A stretch of DNA of 64,000 nucleotides from AP-15 sp963795485 (GCA_963795485.1 CAWCIL010000002.1:124001-188000); one strand, 5' to 3'; shown: positions 1-8,380, numbered from the stretch's first letter. The notes: a model not told the origin generated them from the sequence alone. Translations and numbers: made by a program.

Positions 1-273
1 GTCGAGCTCGAAAAACCCGGCCGGCACGCCGCCCACGTAGAGCACAAAAATCTCCAGCGTCGGCGTGGCGATCAGCTCGGCCAAAGCGGCGTCGCCGAAT
101 AGCCGGCGCTCGAACCACAGCCAAGGCTCGCCGACCGCGCCGTAGATGTAACGATAGAACGAAACGGTGCAGCTTTCCGCCCGCATCAGCGCGAGCTTGC
201 CGGCCGGGATCGGCGCTCGCGCCCCGCTCGGATGCGCCAGCATTTCGAGATAAGTGATGGTGTCGTGGAGCAC
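1..273 (-). CDS. GNAT family N-acetyltransferase (partial)
   Basis: N-terminal 91 codons of a GNAT-fold acetyltransferase; the C-terminus lies beyond the left edge. The protein opens with a GTG codon that follows the sseA stop closely and gives the start LHDTITYLEM, typical of a subgroup of alphaproteobacterial GNAT proteins. The central segment contains SFYRYIYGAVGEPWLW and LEIFVLYVGGVPAGFFEL, the latter matching the beta4 strand region before the acetyl-CoA binding loop. The acetyl-CoA loop itself (Q/RxxGxG/A) is outside the window, so the substrate cannot be inferred. It would be co-transcribed with sseA and alaX, which lie just upstream on the same strand. Confidence 0.75.
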   Translation of the reverse strand, partial: MLHDTITYLEMLAHPSGARAPIPAGKLALMRAESCTVSFYRYIYGAVGEPWLWFERRLFGDAALAELIATPTLEIFVLYVGGVPAGFFELD

Positions 274-279
274 GGCGGC

Positions 280-1146
280 TCACGCCTTTGCCGGACCGGT
301 TTCGACCGGGGTGTCGCCGGGCCGGCCCCATTCCGACCACGACCCGTCATAAACCGCGGCGCCGGGGTGGCCGATCAGATGGAGGGCAAAGGCCAGTGCG
401 CAGGCGGTGACGCCCGAGCCGCAGCTGGTCACGATCGGCCGGTCGAGGGCGACCCCGGCCGCCTCGAACAGCCGGCTCAGCTGATCGGCATTGCGCAGCT
501 GGTGCGTCTTGGGATCGGTCAGCGCTTCATAGGGCAGGTTGCGGCTCCCCGGAATATGGCCGCTGCGCAGGCCGGGCCGGCTTTCGGGAGTGGTGCCGGC
601 AAAGCGGCCGGCGGCGCGCGCATCGAGGACCTGCTCGGCCCGGGTCGCGAGGTTGCCAATCAGCACCGCCTTGTCGCGGACCAGCGCCGGATCGAACCGC
701 GCCGTGAAACGCCGCGGCGGCGGGGCCGGGATCGCGGTGTCGACCGGCCGCCCCTCCGCCTTCCATTGGGGCAGCCCGCCGTCGAGCAGCGCCACCTCGG
801 GATGGCCGAAGAGCCGCAGCATCCACCAGGCCCGCCCGGCCGAAGACAGCCCGTTGCCGTCGTAGACGACGACCCGGTCATCGTCGCCGATGCCGAGCGC
901 GCCGATCTTTTGCGCGAAAAGATCGGCCGACGGGATCATGTGCGGCAGGTCGGCGCCGGGTGCGGCGATATCGTCGATGTCGAAAAACACCGCGCCGGGG
1001 ATATGGCCGCGCTCGTAATCCGCCCGTGCGGTCGGCAGAATCCCCGGCAGTTTGAACGAGCAGTCGACGATCCGGATGTTCGGATCGCGCAGATGCGCCG
1101 CCAGCCATTCGGTGCTGACCAGGGATTGGGGATGGGCAAAGGGCAT
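280..1146 (-). CDS. sseA: 3-mercaptopyruvate/thiosulfate sulfurtransferase
   Basis: Two-domain rhodanese (288 aa) that transfers sulfur from 3-mercaptopyruvate or thiosulfate to thiol acceptors in the cytoplasm. The N-terminal inactive rhodanese domain contains the CH2-A-like stretch DYERGHIPGAVFFDID; the C-terminal domain carries the active-site loop CGSGVTAC (Cys near residue 242). The CGSG[VT]xxC form favours mercaptopyruvate over thiosulfate as substrate in known family members. I chose ATG at 1146 because a purine-rich Shine-Dalgarno (GGAAGAGGAAG) lies a few bases upstream; an in-frame GTG at 1170 overlaps the alaX stop but would place that ribosome site inside the gene. It sits in an operon with alaX upstream and the GNAT gene downstream. 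Confidence 0.92.
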   Translation of the reverse strand: MPFAHPQSLVSTEWLAAHLRDPNIRIVDCSFKLPGILPTARADYERGHIPGAVFFDIDDIAAPGADLPHMIPSADLFAQKIGALGIGDDDRVVVYDGNGLSSAGRAWWMLRLFGHPEVALLDGGLPQWKAEGRPVDTAIPAPPPRRFTARFDPALVRDKAVLIGNLATRAEQVLDARAAGRFAGTTPESRPGLRSGHIPGSRNLPYEALTDPKTHQLRNADQLSRLFEAAGVALDRPIVTSCGSGVTACALAFALHLIGHPGAAVYDGSWSEWGRPGDTPVETGPAKA

Positions 1147-1166
1147 CGCGTCGTCTTCCTCTTCCT

Positions 1167-1877
1167 TCACTTGGCGAAAACGACGATCACCCGGCGGTTC
1201 TGCCGGCCCTTGTTTTCGATCTTGCTGACGACGACCGGGCCGATCTCGGCGGTGTTGCGGATGTGGGTCCCGCCGCAGGGCTGCAGATCGACGCCACCAA
1301 TCTCGATCAGCCGCACTTGACCCGTGCCGGTCGGCGGCTTGACCGACATTGTGCGGACCAGCTCGGGCTGGGCGGCGAGCTCGTCATCGCCGATCCACCG
1401 CGGGGCCACCGGGTGGGCCTGCGTAATCAGCGCGTTGAGCCCGGCCGCAAGCGTTTCTTTGTCCAGGCTCGACCCCGGCACGTCGAAATCGAGCCGCCCG
1501 CGCCCGTCGGCGACCTGGCCGCCGGTCACCGCTCCCGGAACGATACTGCACAGCAGATGAAGACAGGTGTGCATGCGCATCAGCCGATGGCGCCGCTCCC
1601 AATCGATCTCGGCGGTGAGCTCGGTGCCGGTTTCGGGTAACGTCGCGCCCGGCGCCGGCACATGCACCACCTCGTCCGCAGCCTCGCCCTTGACCGTGTC
1701 GACAATCCCGATCGTCTCGCCCGAGGCGAGCCGCAGCACGCCCTCATCGCCAGGCTGGCCGCCGCCGGCCGGATAAAACACGGTGCGGTCGAGCCGGATC
1801 CCCCGCGCATCGCCGCCCACCACCCGCGCCACGCAGCGGCGCCGATAGCCATCCTCGCGAAACAGCAGCTCGGTCAT
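1167..1877 (-). CDS. alaX: Alanyl-tRNA editing protein AlaX (AlaX-M type)
   Basis: Free-standing trans-editing deacylase (236 aa) that hydrolyses mischarged Ser-tRNA(Ala) or Gly-tRNA(Ala). It has both zinc-binding signatures of the AlaRS editing domain: HTCLH (His near 103 and 107) and CGGTH (Cys near 201, His near 205). The N-terminal part contains the FYPAGGGQPGD motif, the glycine-rich loop of AlaX-M and AlaRS, so this is the medium form with the N-terminal domain rather than the short AlaX-S. Length fits the family. The 3' end meets the start of sseA. No promoter was recognised in the short gap toward the GIY-YIG gene, which is occupied by a palindrome. Confidence 0.9.
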   Translation of the reverse strand: MTELLFREDGYRRRCVARVVGGDARGIRLDRTVFYPAGGGQPGDEGVLRLASGETIGIVDTVKGEAADEVVHVPAPGATLPETGTELTAEIDWERRHRLMRMHTCLHLLCSIVPGAVTGGQVADGRGRLDFDVPGSSLDKETLAAGLNALITQAHPVAPRWIGDDELAAQPELVRTMSVKPPTGTGQVRLIEIGGVDLQPCGGTHIRNTAEIGPVVVSKIENKGRQNRRVIVVFAK

Positions 1878-1894
1878 CCGCCCATCCCCATTTC

Positions 1895-1922
1895 TCCATC
1901 CCGGCGCAGGCCGGGACCCATT
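1895..1922. repeat. Left palindromic inverted repeat flanking the GIY-YIG gene
   Basis: A 28-bp sequence that is itself a hairpin (CCCGGC / GCCGGG arms around a short loop). It matches the sequence at 2246-2273 in inverted orientation with one mismatch. It lies between the alaX start and the GIY-YIG stop codon. Similar hairpin units are common REP-like intergenic repeats in alphaproteobacteria; whether these move together with the nuclease gene is an inference. Confidence 0.8.
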
Positions 1923-1946
1923 CAGACCAGCGCAGCAACCTGCGGA

Positions 1947-2231
1947 TCAAGCTGGTATATCATTCGACAGGTCGCGCCAATGCGGGTTGTCTCTCTCGAT
2001 TAGATTGATCTTCCAATCGCGCTTCCACCCCTTGATCCGCTTTTCCCGCTGCAGTGCGGAAGCGTGCTCCTCATGCACTTCGAACCAGACCAAGCGATTG
2101 ATCCCGTATTTCGCGGTGAAACCAGGCACCAGCTTTACTCTGTGCTCCGAAATCCGGCGCGAGAGATCCGAAGTCACCCCGACATATAGAGTTCCATAGG
2201 GTTTATTGGCGAGCAGGTAGACGAAGGACAT
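1947..2231 (-). CDS. GIY-YIG domain endonuclease-like protein
   Basis: Small single-domain GIY-YIG protein (94 aa, COG2827-like). It shows the N-terminal core MSFVYLLANKPYGTLYVGVT, where VYLL and YVG correspond to the GIY and YIG strands, the following Arg region DLSRRISEH, and a conserved Glu in the QREKRIKGWKR segment. Family members are putative nucleases of unknown biological role, often scattered as stand-alone genes. The gene is bracketed on both sides, within 14-24 bases, by near-identical inverted 28-bp palindromes, which makes it look like a small mobile cassette. Codon use is less GC-rich than the flanking alaX and cysK genes, consistent with transfer. Confidence 0.85.
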   Translation of the reverse strand: MSFVYLLANKPYGTLYVGVTSDLSRRISEHRVKLVPGFTAKYGINRLVWFEVHEEHASALQREKRIKGWKRDWKINLIERDNPHWRDLSNDIPA

Positions 2232-2245
2232 CGAACGGGCCGAAA

Positions 2246-2273
2246 AATGGGTCCCGGCCTTCGCCGGGATGGA
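2246..2273. repeat. Right palindromic inverted repeat flanking the GIY-YIG gene
   Basis: Inverted partner of the 28-bp palindrome at 1895-1922, with 27 of 28 positions identical after reverse complementing. It starts 14 bases upstream of the GIY-YIG start codon and ends 15 bases before the cysK stop codon, so it could also serve as a stem-loop at the 3' end of the cysK transcript. Confidence 0.8.
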
Positions 2274-2288
2274 AGCTTCAATCGACGT

Positions 2289-3287
2289 TTACAGCCAACC
2301 CGGCACTGGCAGGTTCTTCTCCCTCAGAAAAGCCGGGTTGAACAGCTTCGACTGATAGCGGGTGCCGGAATCGGCGAGGATCGTCACGATCGTGTGGCCG
2401 GGGCCCAAGAGCCGCGCCAGCCGGATCGCGCCGCAGACATTGATCCCGGTCGAGCCGCCGAGCACCAGCCCCTCCTCGCGCACCAGGTCGAACAACACCG
2501 GCAGCGCCTCGCCATCGGGGATCTGGAACTGGCCGTCGAGGGGCGCCCCCTCGAGGTTCCGGGTCACCCGGTTGTTGCCGATCCCCTCGGTAATCGAGTT
2601 GCCCTCGGGCTTCAGCTCGCCATTCTCGTACCAGCGATAAAGCCCCGAACCCATCGGGTCCGACAAATAGATTTTGACGTCTCGGTTGCGTTCCTTCAGC
2701 GCGATGCCTACCCCCGACAAGGTGCCGCCGGTGCCGACCGAGCAGGTGAAGCCGTCGACCCGGCCGTCGGTCCCGTCCCAGATCTCGGGGCCGGTCGTCT
2801 CGTAATGGCCGCGGCGGTTGGCGAGATTGTCGAACTGGTTCGCCCAGATCGCCCCGTTCGGCTCCTCGGCCGCGATCTCGGCCGCGAGCCGCTCCGAATA
2901 GCGCACGTAATTATTCGGGTTGGCGTAGGGCACGGCGGGCACGAGCCGCAGATCGGCGCCGCACAAAAGCAGCATGTCCTTCTTTTCCTGGCTCTGCGTC
3001 TCGGGCATGACGATGACCGTGCGGTAGCCGCGCGCGTTGCCGACCAGCGCCAGGCCGATCCCGGTATTGCCGGCAGTGCCCTCGACGACGACCCCGCCCG
3101 GCTTTAAGAGCCCGCGCTCCTCGGCATCGGCGATGATCGCCAAGGCCGCCCGGTCCTTGACCGAGCCGCCGGGGTTTAGGAATTCGGCCTTGCCGAGGAT
3201 CGTGCACCCGGTCTGCTCCGAGGCCCGCTGCAACTTGATCAGCGGCGTGTTACCGACCGCCCCGACAAAGCCGTCGCGGATCTGCAT
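2289..3287 (-). CDS. cysK: Cysteine synthase A family PLP enzyme
   Basis: Fold-type II PLP enzyme (332 aa) expected to make L-cysteine from O-acetylserine and sulfide. The PLP lysine is in GGSVKDRAA (Lys near residue 44), the phosphate/substrate loop is EGTAGNTGIGLAL, and the glycine-rich PLP-phosphate loop is SVGTGGTLSGVG. The C-terminus carries LGGSTGINVCGAI. This is the longer alphaproteobacterial variant rather than the enteric CysK. The ATG at 3287 follows GGAGGGAGG; the reading frame is open further upstream to 3458, but that extension has no family similarity and runs through the putative regulatory hairpin. Cystathionine beta-synthase activity cannot be excluded from sequence alone. 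Confidence 0.9.
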   Translation of the reverse strand: MQIRDGFVGAVGNTPLIKLQRASEQTGCTILGKAEFLNPGGSVKDRAALAIIADAEERGLLKPGGVVVEGTAGNTGIGLALVGNARGYRTVIVMPETQSQEKKDMLLLCGADLRLVPAVPYANPNNYVRYSERLAAEIAAEEPNGAIWANQFDNLANRRGHYETTGPEIWDGTDGRVDGFTCSVGTGGTLSGVGIALKERNRDVKIYLSDPMGSGLYRWYENGELKPEGNSITEGIGNNRVTRNLEGAPLDGQFQIPDGEALPVLFDLVREEGLVLGGSTGINVCGAIRLARLLGPGHTIVTILADSGTRYQSKLFNPAFLREKNLPVPGWL

Positions 3288-3424
3288 GCCTCCCTCCATC
3301 CGCCAGCTTCTCGCCCAAAAGACTATCGGTTGCCGCACCCGGGGACGCAACACCGGAGCGCGAACGGGCGCAGAGGTCACGGGTTTTACTGGCGCTGCCG
3401 CATCCCAGCCGGCGTGCGTGGTTG

Positions 3425-3444
3425 ATTGTGAAAAAAGACACAAT
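3425..3444. promoter_or_regulatory. Inverted repeat in the cysK-dcd divergent intergenic region
   Basis: Perfect 6-bp arms ATTGTG and CACAAT separated by an A-rich 8-bp spacer, in the 397-bp region between the divergent cysK and dcd starts. The rest of the region (3288-3684) holds no convincing gene. The position, about 140 bp upstream of the cysK start, would suit an operator or an mRNA leader hairpin; the cognate factor is unknown. Confidence 0.3.
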
Positions 3445-3684
3445 TGGGTGCTACTCACATCAGCGTGGATCCGCCTTTATCGCCTCCTCCCAGGCTCGTC
3501 CCGACACGAGGCCCGAGCTCCTCGAAATTCGGCGGCGAGAGCGGCAGGCTCGCCTCCATTTTTCCTGCAAATAACAGGGGAACAGGTCCAGGGCGGCCTT
3601 TGTGGCCGGGGTATCGGGTCGCGGTTTTCTTCGGCCTTGCGTTGGCCTAGAAGGGACCGGCCCATTTGGACGGAACCAAGCTGC

Positions 3685-4863
3685 ATGATCGAGGCCAGCC
3701 TATTTCCCCTGTCGGAGCCTGTGGACAGCGAGCGCTCGACCGGGCTGCTGCCCTCGCAGATGCTGCGCGAGGCGGTGGCGGTCGGGCGCGAGATCCTGTC
3801 GACGCAGCCGATCGGCGACGAGCAGATCCAGCCGGCCAGCATCGACCTGCGCCTGGGCGAGGTCGCCTATCGGGTTCGGGCGAGCTTTCTGCCGGGCGCG
3901 CGGGCGCGGGTGCGCGACAAGCTCGACTTCCTCTCGATGCACCGGATCGGTCTGACCCAGGGTGCGGTCCTCGAAAAGGACTGCGTCTACATCGTGCCGT
4001 TGTTCGAGTCGGTCGCGTTGCGCAAGCGCACCACGGCACTCGCCAACCCGAAGAGCTCGATCGGCCGGCTCGATGTGTTTGCGCGGGTCATCACCGACTA
4101 CGGCACCGAGTTCGACCGGGTGCGGGAGGGCTACAAGGGCCCGCTCTTCGCCGAGATTTCGCCGCGCTCGTTCAGCATCCTGGCGCGCACCGGGTCGAGC
4201 CTGGTGCAGCTGCGCGTTCGCCGCGGCTCGCCCCTGTTCGGCGACACCGCGCTGCGCCGGCTGCACGACGAGGTCGGGCTGGTCGAGGCTCCGGAGGGCG
4301 AAGCTCCAGCGCCCGACGCGATCCGCGACGGGCTCGCCTTCACCGTCGACGTCGCCGGCGACAAATCGACCGGGATCGTCGGCTACAAGGCGCGCCGCCA
4401 CACCGATCTCGTCGATGTCGACCGGGTGCACCATTACGACCCGCGCGATTTCTGGGAGCCGGTTCAGGTCCACCGCGGGCCGGGATCGGCCGGCGGGATC
4501 GTGCTCGATCCGCATGATTTCTACATCCTCGCTTCGCGCGAGGCGGTCGTGGTGCCGCCCGACCACGCCGCCGAAATGCGGCCCTACCACACTTTTGTCG
4601 GCGAGTTCCGGGTGCATTTCGCCGGATTTTTCGATCCTGGGTTCGGCACCTCCGAAACTGGCGGGACCGGCAGCCGCGCCGTCCTCGAAGTGCGCTCGCA
4701 CGAGGTGCCGTTCCTGATCGAGGACGGCCAGGTGCTGGGGCGGCTCGTCTACGAGCGGCTGATCGCCCGGCCCGACAAGCTCTACGGCCGCGCCATCGGC
4801 TCGTCATACCAGCGCCAGGGTCTGGCGTTGTCCAAGCACTTCAAGGAATTTGGATCGCGATGA
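3685..4863 (+). CDS. dcd: dCTP deaminase, tandem two-domain form
   Basis: Predicted 2'-deoxycytidine 5'-triphosphate deaminase (392 aa) making dUTP for thymidylate synthesis. Each half looks like a trimeric dUTPase/dCTP-deaminase domain. The first has QPASIDLRLGEVAYRVRASF and PKSSIGRLDVFARVITDYG; the second has the degenerate counterpart with HDFYILASREAV and FDPGFGTS ... VLEVRSHEVPFLIEDGQ. This duplicated architecture is the one found in many alphaproteobacteria in place of the about 190-residue enteric Dcd. The ATG at 3685 is the first start that gives only family sequence; the frame is open much further upstream. It is transcribed divergently from cysK. Confidence 0.9.
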   Translation: MIEASLFPLSEPVDSERSTGLLPSQMLREAVAVGREILSTQPIGDEQIQPASIDLRLGEVAYRVRASFLPGARARVRDKLDFLSMHRIGLTQGAVLEKDCVYIVPLFESVALRKRTTALANPKSSIGRLDVFARVITDYGTEFDRVREGYKGPLFAEISPRSFSILARTGSSLVQLRVRRGSPLFGDTALRRLHDEVGLVEAPEGEAPAPDAIRDGLAFTVDVAGDKSTGIVGYKARRHTDLVDVDRVHHYDPRDFWEPVQVHRGPGSAGGIVLDPHDFYILASREAVVVPPDHAAEMRPYHTFVGEFRVHFAGFFDPGFGTSETGGTGSRAVLEVRSHEVPFLIEDGQVLGRLVYERLIARPDKLYGRAIGSSYQRQGLALSKHFKEFGSR

Positions 4864-4972
4864 TCGGCGCCCCTCACGCCAGGATCGGCTGTCCGCCCTT
4901 GGCGACGCAAACCTCTCAGATCACCGGCGGATAACATGCCTCTGATGCTGTCCAAGACCTAAGGATGCGCTG

Positions 4973-5197
4973 TTGAGCGCGGGCGCGCCCGACGATAAGG
5001 CGCGGGAGGCCGCCGAGGACCTGGCGGATTACGAAGCCCGTCTAGCTTCATTCGATGCTCGTCTCGATCGACTGGAAACCAATTTGGTATCGTTTCGCGC
5101 CGAAGTAAAAGCCCGGTTTGGGGTATTGACCTGGGCAATCGGCATCAATGCCGCAGCGACCATCGCGATACTCGGCGTGTTGCTGCATCACCCGTGA
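4973..5197 (+). CDS. Small coiled-coil protein with C-terminal membrane segment
   Basis: Hypothetical 74-residue protein. Residues about 8-45 are charged and heptad-like (LADYEARLASFDARLDRLETNL), suggesting a coiled coil, and residues about 50-70 (LTWAIGINAAATIAILGVLL) form one membrane helix. The reading frame starts at a TTG, so the start is uncertain. Proteins with this layout are common in proteobacteria as short tail-anchored coiled-coil proteins of unknown function. It lies alone between dcd and the convergent Nudix gene. Existence as a real gene is plausible but unproven. Confidence 0.45.
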   Translation: MSAGAPDDKAREAAEDLADYEARLASFDARLDRLETNLVSFRAEVKARFGVLTWAIGINAAATIAILGVLLHHP

Positions 5198-5261
5198 TGA
5201 GCCGATGCGCGAGATGCTCAAAGTCAATCGCGTGGCAAGGACAAGGGCGCTGCGGCTGGCG

Positions 5262-5906
5262 TCAAACGGCGCGCCACAGCCGGCGCAGATGGTCGCGGTG
5301 GCGCAGCAGCCAATAGAGGGCGACGAGGGTGTGGCCGTTCTCGATCGCGCCGGCGTCGAGCATCGCTGAGATTTCGGCAATGGCCTTGACCACAATTCGG
5401 ATGTCCTCGCCCTCCTCGGGGACGCCGTGCACGCCAGAGGCGGCGCTCGCATCGACCCGGGCGCAGAACAGGAAAACGCTCTCGTCCGAGGCGCCGGGGG
5501 ACGGCAGATAGCGCTGGATCGGCACCAGCTCGCTGTTCCCGTCGAGGACGAGGCCGGTCTCTTCGTGCGTCTCGCGGATTGCGACCCGCTCCGGCGTCTC
5601 GCCGGCGCCAACCAGCCCGGCGACGATTTCGATCTGCCAGGGCCTGGCCCCGGCCAGCAATGCCGGCAGGCGCAGCTGCTCGACCAGCACGACCCGGTCA
5701 TGATCGGGGTCGTACAGCACGATCCCCACCGCCGGGCCGCGCCGCAGCACGTCATGAGTCTGCGGCGTGCTCCATTCGCCGTCGAACAGCCGGTGCCGGA
5801 ATCGAATGACCTCCATCCGCAAAAAGCGCTCGAACCCGGTGGTCGCCTCGATGATCTCGATATTCGGGTGCCCGGATCGGTCGACAGGCGGGCCGGCGCC
5901 GCTCAT
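5262..5906 (-). CDS. nudF: Nudix hydrolase, ADP-ribose pyrophosphatase type
   Basis: Nudix enzyme (214 aa) likely hydrolysing ADP-ribose or a related nucleoside diphosphate sugar. The Nudix box reads G-x5-E-x7-R-E-x-x-E-E-x-G, visible as GLVGAGETPERVAIRETHEE, with the preceding substrate-site segment EQLRLPALLAGARPWQIE characteristic of the NudF/ADPRase branch. The start codon overlaps the stop of the upstream histidine kinase by four bases (ATGA), so the two are translationally coupled. Its presence at the end of a signalling operon is unusual and its link to the kinase is unknown. The exact substrate is not determined. Confidence 0.88.
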   Translation of the reverse strand: MSGAGPPVDRSGHPNIEIIEATTGFERFLRMEVIRFRHRLFDGEWSTPQTHDVLRRGPAVGIVLYDPDHDRVVLVEQLRLPALLAGARPWQIEIVAGLVGAGETPERVAIRETHEETGLVLDGNSELVPIQRYLPSPGASDESVFLFCARVDASAASGVHGVPEEGEDIRIVVKAIAEISAMLDAGAIENGHTLVALYWLLRHRDHLRRLWRAV

Positions 5907-7549
5907 GCCGACACCCCGGTCGCGGCGGGCGCGGCAGCAACCGGTTGCCGCGGCAGATGGATGGTGAATTCGGTGAACTCGCCGGGCTCGCTGTCGACGG
6001 CGATCGTGCCGCCATGCTCCTGAACCACGATGTCGTAGCTGATCGACAGGCCGAGCCCGGTGCCTTCGCCGGTCGGCTTGGTGGTAAAGAACGGGGTGAA
6101 CGCCTTGTCGCGCACCTCGGGCGGCATGCCGGCGCCGTTGTCGCGCACCCGCACCTCGACCGTCTCGCCGCGATTGCGGGTCACGATCTTGAGGAGCGGG
6201 GCGAATGTCGGGTCGCTGCCCTCGCGGCGTCGCTTGTTGACGGCATAGAAGGCATTGGCGAACAGGTTCAAGAACACCCGGGTGACGTCCTGCGGCACGA
6301 GTTCGAGGGGCCCGAGGCCGCGGTCGAAGTCGCGCTCCAGGGTGACGTTGAAGCTCTGGTCCTGGGCGCGGGCGCCGTGATAGGCGAGGTTGAGCGCCTC
6401 CTCGACCAGTGCGTTGAGGTCGCTTTGCCGGCGTTCGCCGGCGTCGCCGCGCGAATGCAGCAGCATGCTTTTGACGATGCCGTCGGCGCGACGGCCATGC
6501 TCGGAGATCTTGGCGAGGTTGGCGTCGAGGGTCGTCAGCAGTTCCTCGCGATCCTCGGCTCCGTCGGCGTGGTGCGGCGAGGCGATCGTATCCTTCAGCT
6601 CGTCGAGCAGTTCGCGCGACAAGTCGGCGAAGTTGTTGACGAAATTGAGCGGGTTCTTGATCTCGTGGGCGATGCCGGCGGTCAGCTGGCCCAGGGACGC
6701 CATCTTTTCCGCCTGGATCAGATTGGTCTGCGCCGCCTTGAGCTGGTCGTGAGCGGCGCGCAACTCGTTTTCGCGACGGCGCTGCTCCTCGATCAATTGC
6801 CGGAGTTCTTGGAGCGTGTCGCGAAAGGCGGCGAGGGTGCGGGCCATCGCGCCGATCTCGTCCGGCCCGGCCGCGGGGATCGTGACCGCGAGATCGCCGG
6901 CGTTGAGACCACGCATCGCCACCACCAGCCGGTGCAGCGGAACCGCGATCGAGCGCAGCACCAGGAAGGTCAGCAAAACGCCGACCAGCACCGCGGCCGA
7001 GACCACGATGCGCGACACCCGGGCGGCCGCCGCCGCTTCGGCAACGACACGTTCGCGGGCGGCGACCGCCTCGCGGGTCTGCTCGGCGACGATCGCGGAG
7101 AGCAGCCGGTCGACTTCGACGCTGTGCTCGCTCGCCTGCGCCAACAGCGAGTTGCCGATCACCCGGTGGTCGTTGGTGTATTCGTCGACCGCCTTGTGGG
7201 CGAGCCCATGGTATTGCAAAAGCTCACCGCGCACCGCGGCAACGGCCCGCGGGTGGTAACGCGCCAGCCGATCGAGGTCCTGCTCGATGCGCGTCCGGGC
7301 CGCGGCGGCATTGCGTTCGGACAACATCAGCATGCCGACGGCGAGGTCGGTCATCCAATAACGCATCTCGCCAAAGGCGATCTGCGCGCTGTTCGCCTCT
7401 TCGATGACGCCGAGCAGCTCGGCTGTCTTGACCATTCCAGCCGAATTCTCGGCGAGCTTGTGGTTGAGGTACGAGTTGGTTGCGATCAGCGCGAGCAGCA
7501 GCACGCTCGACAGCAGGATCAGCCGGGTCCGGATCGTCAGCCGGGCCAT
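5903..7549 (-). CDS. Membrane sensor histidine kinase with periplasmic helical domain
   Basis: Sensor kinase of 548 aa. There is a transmembrane helix at about residues 10-30, a helical periplasmic region to about 185, and a second helix near VSAAVLVGVLLTFLVL. These are followed by a HAMP segment (residues about 215-265), a coiled-coil linker, the H-box LTAGIAHEIKNPLNFVNN with the phospho-accepting His, and an ATPase domain with N-box FLNLFANAFYAV, G1 box VRDNGAGMP and G2 box GTGLGLSIS. The sensing domain resembles four-helix-bundle receptors; its ligand is unknown. The gene is 27 bases after a secreted c-heme protein and shares an operon with a single-domain response regulator, its probable partner. 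Confidence 0.9.
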   Translation of the reverse strand: MARLTIRTRLILLSSVLLLALIATNSYLNHKLAENSAGMVKTAELLGVIEEANSAQIAFGEMRYWMTDLAVGMLMLSERNAAAARTRIEQDLDRLARYHPRAVAAVRGELLQYHGLAHKAVDEYTNDHRVIGNSLLAQASEHSVEVDRLLSAIVAEQTREAVAARERVVAEAAAAARVSRIVVSAAVLVGVLLTFLVLRSIAVPLHRLVVAMRGLNAGDLAVTIPAAGPDEIGAMARTLAAFRDTLQELRQLIEEQRRRENELRAAHDQLKAAQTNLIQAEKMASLGQLTAGIAHEIKNPLNFVNNFADLSRELLDELKDTIASPHHADGAEDREELLTTLDANLAKISEHGRRADGIVKSMLLHSRGDAGERRQSDLNALVEEALNLAYHGARAQDQSFNVTLERDFDRGLGPLELVPQDVTRVFLNLFANAFYAVNKRRREGSDPTFAPLLKIVTRNRGETVEVRVRDNGAGMPPEVRDKAFTPFFTTKPTGEGTGLGLSISYDIVVQEHGGTIAVDSEPGEFTEFTIHLPRQPVAAAPAATGVSA

Positions 7550-7576
7550 GATAAAGCTGGCGCCACGCCGGCCTCC

Positions 7577-8380
7577 TCAGCGGAACAGGTTGATGCTCAT
7601 GACGCCGCCGAGGTCGCCCAGCTTTCGCCCTTCTTTTGGATACCCGGTAATGTCGGGCGCGCCCTTGGGAGTCCCGTGGCAGGCGAGACAGGAGGCGGTA
7701 TAATACTCGGGAACGGCGAAGCGATAGGCCGTCCGGCCGTCGGTCTCGACCGTGGCCGAATAGGGCTGGCCGCGCGGCCAGCCGGGGTCGCGCAGCTTGG
7801 TCTCGATGACCCGCTTCTCCCAGGCGTCGGGCAGCGCCTTGCGGTTGCGCACGAGGTCGGGGGGTGCCGTGACCTTGAGCAGGGCTTCGCCCTTTGCCAG
7901 ATCGTTGAACGCCTCGCTGACCAGACGGCCGAACACCGCCGGTATGAAGCCCTTGAAACCGGTCCCCTTCTCGTTGATCGTCACCTGGTTGTCGTTCATC
8001 ACCTTGACGATGGCGTTCATCATCGCGCGCATCAGCCGGCCCTGGTAGGAGGCCGGGTCGATCGCGGTCGGATCGGCACCGGTCGTCTTGCGGTACAGCA
8101 CGATCGCTTCGCCGAGGACTTTATCGCCGGTCAGATGCTTGTCGCCCATTTCGGGATTGTTGATCAGATCCTCGTTGTTGGAGATAACGGCTCGCGCATC
8201 GCGCAGCATCTCCGCCAAGCTGCGGGCCACGGCGGCGTCCCTGTCGGACGGCGCGGCATCGGAGGACGCGGCGACGGGAGGCGTGGCGGCGGCGAAGAAC
8301 GGCGTCGTCAGACCGGCGAGCAGAATCAACAGCACGACAGACGCTCCGGCCAGCCCCCTGCGCCTCCCTGCCGCCGACAT
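7577..8380 (-). CDS. Tll0287-like (DUF3365) c-type heme protein
   Basis: Secreted or membrane-anchored protein (267 aa) of the DUF3365/Tll0287-like family. The chosen ATG at 8380 gives a signal peptide (GLAGASVVLLILLAGLTTPFFA); a longer frame to 8479 runs through a 25-bp tandem duplication and is unlikely to be coding. A c-type heme site CLACH is near the C-terminus, followed by GTPKGAPDITGYPKEGRKLGDLGG, the family's conserved tail. Family members are heme-binding PAS-like periplasmic sensors, or the sensory halves of kinases and chemoreceptors. Here it stands alone immediately upstream of a membrane histidine kinase, which suggests that it supplies a redox or gas signal to that kinase (inference). 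Confidence 0.85.
   Translation of the reverse strand: MSAAGRRRGLAGASVVLLILLAGLTTPFFAAATPPVAASSDAAPSDRDAAVARSLAEMLRDARAVISNNEDLINNPEMGDKHLTGDKVLGEAIVLYRKTTGADPTAIDPASYQGRLMRAMMNAIVKVMNDNQVTINEKGTGFKGFIPAVFGRLVSEAFNDLAKGEALLKVTAPPDLVRNRKALPDAWEKRVIETKLRDPGWPRGQPYSATVETDGRTAYRFAVPEYYTASCLACHGTPKGAPDITGYPKEGRKLGDLGGVMSINLFR

Noticed and set aside
3288..3458. N-terminal extension of cysK in an open frame
   Set aside because: The sequence has no family similarity, crosses the putative operator hairpin and lies upstream of a better start with GGAGGGAGG.
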